The notes under the pieces are model-generated. The model saw only the letters and a program-made list of their open reading frames with translations. It was not told the DNA's origin and made no database searches. Source: Betaproteobacteria bacterium (GTDB taxonomy: Bacteria; Pseudomonadota; Gammaproteobacteria; Burkholderiales; Burkholderiaceae_C). From it: a DNA stretch of 32,033 nucleotides. The position numbers and the translations under genes were made by a program. The stretch spans positions 1 to 32,033 of the forward strand of contig RFMX01000323.1 in assembly GCA_009927495.1 (NCBI GenBank). Direction: 5' to 3'. Of this stretch, positions 29,079-32,033 are shown one piece after another; positions within the stretch are counted from its first letter, which is position 1, and every line of letters starts with the position of its first letter.

Positions 29079-30725
29079 TCAGTTAAAAAATTTGCCCACA
29101 CTCAAAAGTGTGCGGTAGATGCCCCAGACCAGCGGAATACCCACAACGGTCCAAGCCAAGACAACCCATAAGACGTTGCTTTGGCTGGCAGCACCATGGG
29201 CAGCACCGACCTCAGAGGCGCTGGCTTTTTCGTGGGCGAGTTTCTTTTCATGGGCCAGTTCTTCGGCTGTCATAAAGTGTTTGGCGTCAACTGGCTTGAT
29301 CATCAGGTTGGCAATCAAACCCACCACCAACATACCCACCAAAATAAACATGGTTTGGTTGTAAACCTGCTCACGGGGGATACCCAAACCGAGTTGGTAG
29401 TCGCGCATGTAATTGACCACCACGGGGCCTAAAATGCCTGCTGTGGCCCAAGCGGTCAGCAAGCGACCGTGGATAGCGCCCACCATTTGCGTGCCAAACA
29501 AATCGGCCAAATAAGCGGGTACCGTGGCAAAGCCGCCACCGTACATGCTCAAGATGATGCAAAACGCCGCCACAAACAGCATCTTGTTGCCTGCCATGGC
29601 ACTGGCTGGCACAGAAGCGTACAAAGCAGCGCCCAGCATAAAGAAGATGATGTAGGTCAGCTTGCGTCCCAGTTTGTCAGACAAACTGGCCCAAAAGAAG
29701 CGTCCGCCAATGTTGAATAAGCTGAGCAAGGCAGTAAAGCCTGCCGCAATACCGGCAATCGTGGTGAGCTGTGCTTTGTCAAGGTCAACAAACTTGGCCT
29801 CGATACCCATCAAGGCGCCGCCAAACACTTCTTGCAACATAGGGCTGGCCATACCGATCACACCAATGCCTGCTGACACGTTCATGCACAGCACCACCCA
29901 CACCATCCAAAACTGGGGAATGCCCCAAACTTTGCTGACATGCACATGGCCTTGGGTGATCATGGTGTTGGCTTGCTGCTGCACAGGCGGCGTCCAACCG
30001 GCAGGTTTCCAACCGGTAGCAGGAATGCGGTAGCCCAAAGCGCCTGCCATCATGAACACGAAATACACCAAGGCCATGATCACGAAAGTCTGCCAAACAC
30101 CCACTTCGAGGTCGGTGGCAAAAATTTTCATCAACTCTGCAGCCAAGGGCGAGCCAATCATGGCGCCACCACCAAAACCCATGATGGCCATGCCTGTGGC
30201 CATGCCTCGGCGGTCTGGAAACCATTTGATGAGGGTACTGACGGGTGAGATGTAACCCAGCCCTAGGCCGATGCCGCCTATGACGCCAGAGCCGAGCAAC
30301 ATCATCCAAAACTGATGGTAGTAAATACCTGCCGCAGAGATGAGCATGCCACCACACCAACATACCGCACTCACCACGCCAGCTTTTCTGGGACCTGCTC
30401 GCTCAAGCCAGCCGCCCCATAAAGCGGCTGAGCTGCCCAGCAACACAAAAAACAAGGTGTACATCCAACCGAGCGTGGAGACCTTCCAGTCGCAGGTGGT
30501 GATGAAAAGTTCTTGAAAAAAACCAATGTCTGGGCCGCATTTGATGGCCTCTTTGATGCCCAAAGCTTTGGAGAGCGGCAGCCAAAACACTGAAAAGCCA
30601 TAAGCCATGCCAATGCACAAATGGATGGCCAAAGCAGCGGGAGGCACCAACCATCGGTTGAAGCCTTCGGGCGCAACGATACGTTCTTTGGACAAAAAGC
30701 CGCTGCTGTTGTCAAGTGTTGTCAT
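29079..30725 (-). CDS. OFA (oxalate/formate antiporter) family MFS transporter
   Basis: 548 aa, ~12 TM; RWLVPPAALAIHLCIGMAYGFSVFWLPLSKALG; GLGLGYISPVSTLIKWFPDRRGMATGMAIMGFGGGAMIGSPLA. Confidence 0.93.
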   Translation of the reverse strand: MTTLDNSSGFLSKERIVAPEGFNRWLVPPAALAIHLCIGMAYGFSVFWLPLSKALGIKEAIKCGPDIGFFQELFITTCDWKVSTLGWMYTLFFVLLGSSAALWGGWLERAGPRKAGVVSAVCWCGGMLISAAGIYYHQFWMMLLGSGVIGGIGLGLGYISPVSTLIKWFPDRRGMATGMAIMGFGGGAMIGSPLAAELMKIFATDLEVGVWQTFVIMALVYFVFMMAGALGYRIPATGWKPAGWTPPVQQQANTMITQGHVHVSKVWGIPQFWMVWVVLCMNVSAGIGVIGMASPMLQEVFGGALMGIEAKFVDLDKAQLTTIAGIAAGFTALLSLFNIGGRFFWASLSDKLGRKLTYIIFFMLGAALYASVPASAMAGNKMLFVAAFCIILSMYGGGFATVPAYLADLFGTQMVGAIHGRLLTAWATAGILGPVVVNYMRDYQLGLGIPREQVYNQTMFILVGMLVVGLIANLMIKPVDAKHFMTAEELAHEKKLAHEKASASEVGAAHGAASQSNVLWVVLAWTVVGIPLVWGIYRTLLSVGKFFN

Positions 30726-30770
30726 GTTGTCTCCATGTTTAGAATATGTCTCAGCTGACCACCAGACCTA

Positions 30771-30849
30771 ACCCTACCATATGCTTTAAAGACACATATG
30801 AGTCTAGGGAAATCACAGCATGGCGGCAATATGACAACCAAGGTAGGGT
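30771..30849. promoter_or_regulatory. Divergent intergenic region with candidate operator repeats (two CATATG palindromes flanked by an 8-bp inverted repeat)
   Basis: ACCCTACC 30771-30778 / GGTAGGGT 30842-30849; CATATG at 30778-30783 and 30795-30800. Confidence 0.4.
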
Positions 30850-30900
30850 AAGCTAGATTTAATCAACACAACTAATATGCTCTGAAGAGCCTATATTTCC

Positions 30901-31988
30901 ATGCATAAAGTCTCCATCAAGCCCCAATGGACCATCAGCGACGCCAAGGGCCAAAACTTGGCGCCCAGGTTGTTAGAACTGCTCTCGAGGTTCAAGGACA
31001 CGGGAGCTTGTCTGGTTCTTGCAAAAAAACAGGGGCTTCATACCGCCATGCTTGGAGCTTGATTCGCCAAGGCGAGGCGCAATTGGGCATGCCCTTGCTG
31101 AACATGGAGCGAGGCAAGGGTTCAACCCTCACCCCCTTGGCTGAAAAGCTGGTTTGGGCTGGGCACCGTATTTCAGCGCGTTTGACGCCCATGCTGGAAA
31201 CCTTGGCCTCGGAGCTGGAGGGCGAGATCGGACGGTTGCTCTCCGCAGGCGGAGAAACCCTCAGAGTTCATGCCAGCCATGGTTTTGCGGTTGAAAAACT
31301 TATTCAAACCTTGGCGCTGTCGGGGACCCGTGTGGAGCGCAAATACGTGGGCAGCATTGAAGCTGTGGCCTCTTTGCATGAAGGGGCTTGTGAAATTGCA
31401 GGCTTTCATATTCCGCAAGGTGAGTTTGAAGACATTGCCTTTAAACACTATGCGAGGTGGCTGGTTCCCAAAGAAAGCCGCATCATCCATGTGGCCACGC
31501 GTCGCCAAGGTTTCATGGTGGCCAGTGGTAACCCCCACAAAATTTATGAGGCGCAAGACCTCACCCGCAAGGGCATTCGCTTTGTCAATCGCCAACCCAG
31601 CAGTGGCACACGGTTTTTGCTGGAATGCTTTTTGAAAAAAGCCCGCATAGATCCCACGCTGATAGCTGGTTACGAGCAAGCCGAGTTCACCCATGCCGCA
31701 GTGGCAGCTTTTGTGGCCAGTGGCATGGCGGATGTGGGCTTTGGCGTGGAAACACCAGCAAGACGTTTTAAGCTGGAGTTTTTGCCTTTGGCCACTGAGC
31801 GTTATTTTTTGCTTTGCAACCAATCTGACCTGGAGCGGCCGCATTTGCAGGCAGTGTTGAAGGTCCTCAACGGCGATGAGTTTCAGTTTGCGGTGAACCA
31901 ATTGCCTGGCTACACCGCTGCACATTGCGGGCAGGTGTCCACCATCCATGAGGCTTTTCCAGAGTTGGCAGCCGCGAAAAAATTCTGA
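30901..31988 (+). CDS. ModE-like HTH plus substrate-binding-domain transcriptional regulator (FdsR-like), frame apparently disrupted by 1 nt near 30985-30990
   Basis: Frame of 30901 gives MHKVSIKPQWTISDAKGQNLAPRLLELLS, then frame of 30927 gives VQGHGSLSGSCKKTGASYRHAWSLIRQGEAQLGMPLLNMERGKGSTLTPLAEKL followed by a PBP-like domain; divergent from the fds operon. Confidence 0.88.
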
Positions 31989-32005
31989 TTTCCGCTCACC
32001 ATGAA

Positions 32006-32029
32006 AAAAGGCACCCGAGGGTGCCTTTT
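32006..32029 (+). terminator. Rho-independent terminator (A/T-flanked, potentially bidirectional)
   Basis: AAAAGGCACC-CGAG-GGTGCCTTTT hairpin, 18 nt downstream of the regulator stop codon. Confidence 0.88.
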
Positions 32030-32033
32030 CAAC

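Noticed and set aside
31173-31949. 258-aa minus-strand ORF opposite the FdsR-like gene
   Set aside because: Shadow of a clear PBP-domain coding frame; no start context or domain.
1-32033. Search for CRISPR arrays, transposases, phage genes, toxin-antitoxin pairs, retrons or defence islands
   Set aside because: No direct-repeat array or diagnostic protein motif seen; the region is dominated by conserved metabolic genes.

Overview
This is a 32 kb chromosomal segment with the gene content and gene order of a betaproteobacterium (Burkholderiales, Comamonadaceae-like; taxonomy inferred from synteny and protein style only). Most of it is housekeeping or metabolic: an end-truncated enoyl-CoA hydratase divergent from paaG-paaI-paaK; an M61 peptidase, dsbC and a UbiH-type monooxygenase; ychF; a YqaA/DedA-like membrane protein; dusB-fis-purH; hemL; a thiD-like kinase divergent from a rubredoxin missing from the ORF track; a photolyase; yqgE-ruvX-pyrR-pyrB-pyrC; a flavocytochrome c sulfide dehydrogenase pair (fccAB); modA; a molybdenum NAD-dependent formate dehydrogenase operon (fdsGBA-fdhD-fdsD) with an OFA-family MFS transporter; and a divergent ModE-like/periplasmic-binding-fold regulator (FdsR-like). 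I saw no CRISPR array, transposase, phage gene, tRNA/rRNA or recognisable defence system. The strongest unexpected signal is three separate single-nucleotide frame disruptions in otherwise well-conserved genes (pyrB, fccB and the fdsR-like gene). Sequence or assembly error is the simplest explanation, but recoding or real inactivation must be excluded. Other items worth a look are an intact short beta-barrel-like protein plus a 5'-truncated relative about 10 kb away, a well-signalled 85-aa orphan ORF, and repeat-rich intergenic regions next to the molybdenum/formate genes.
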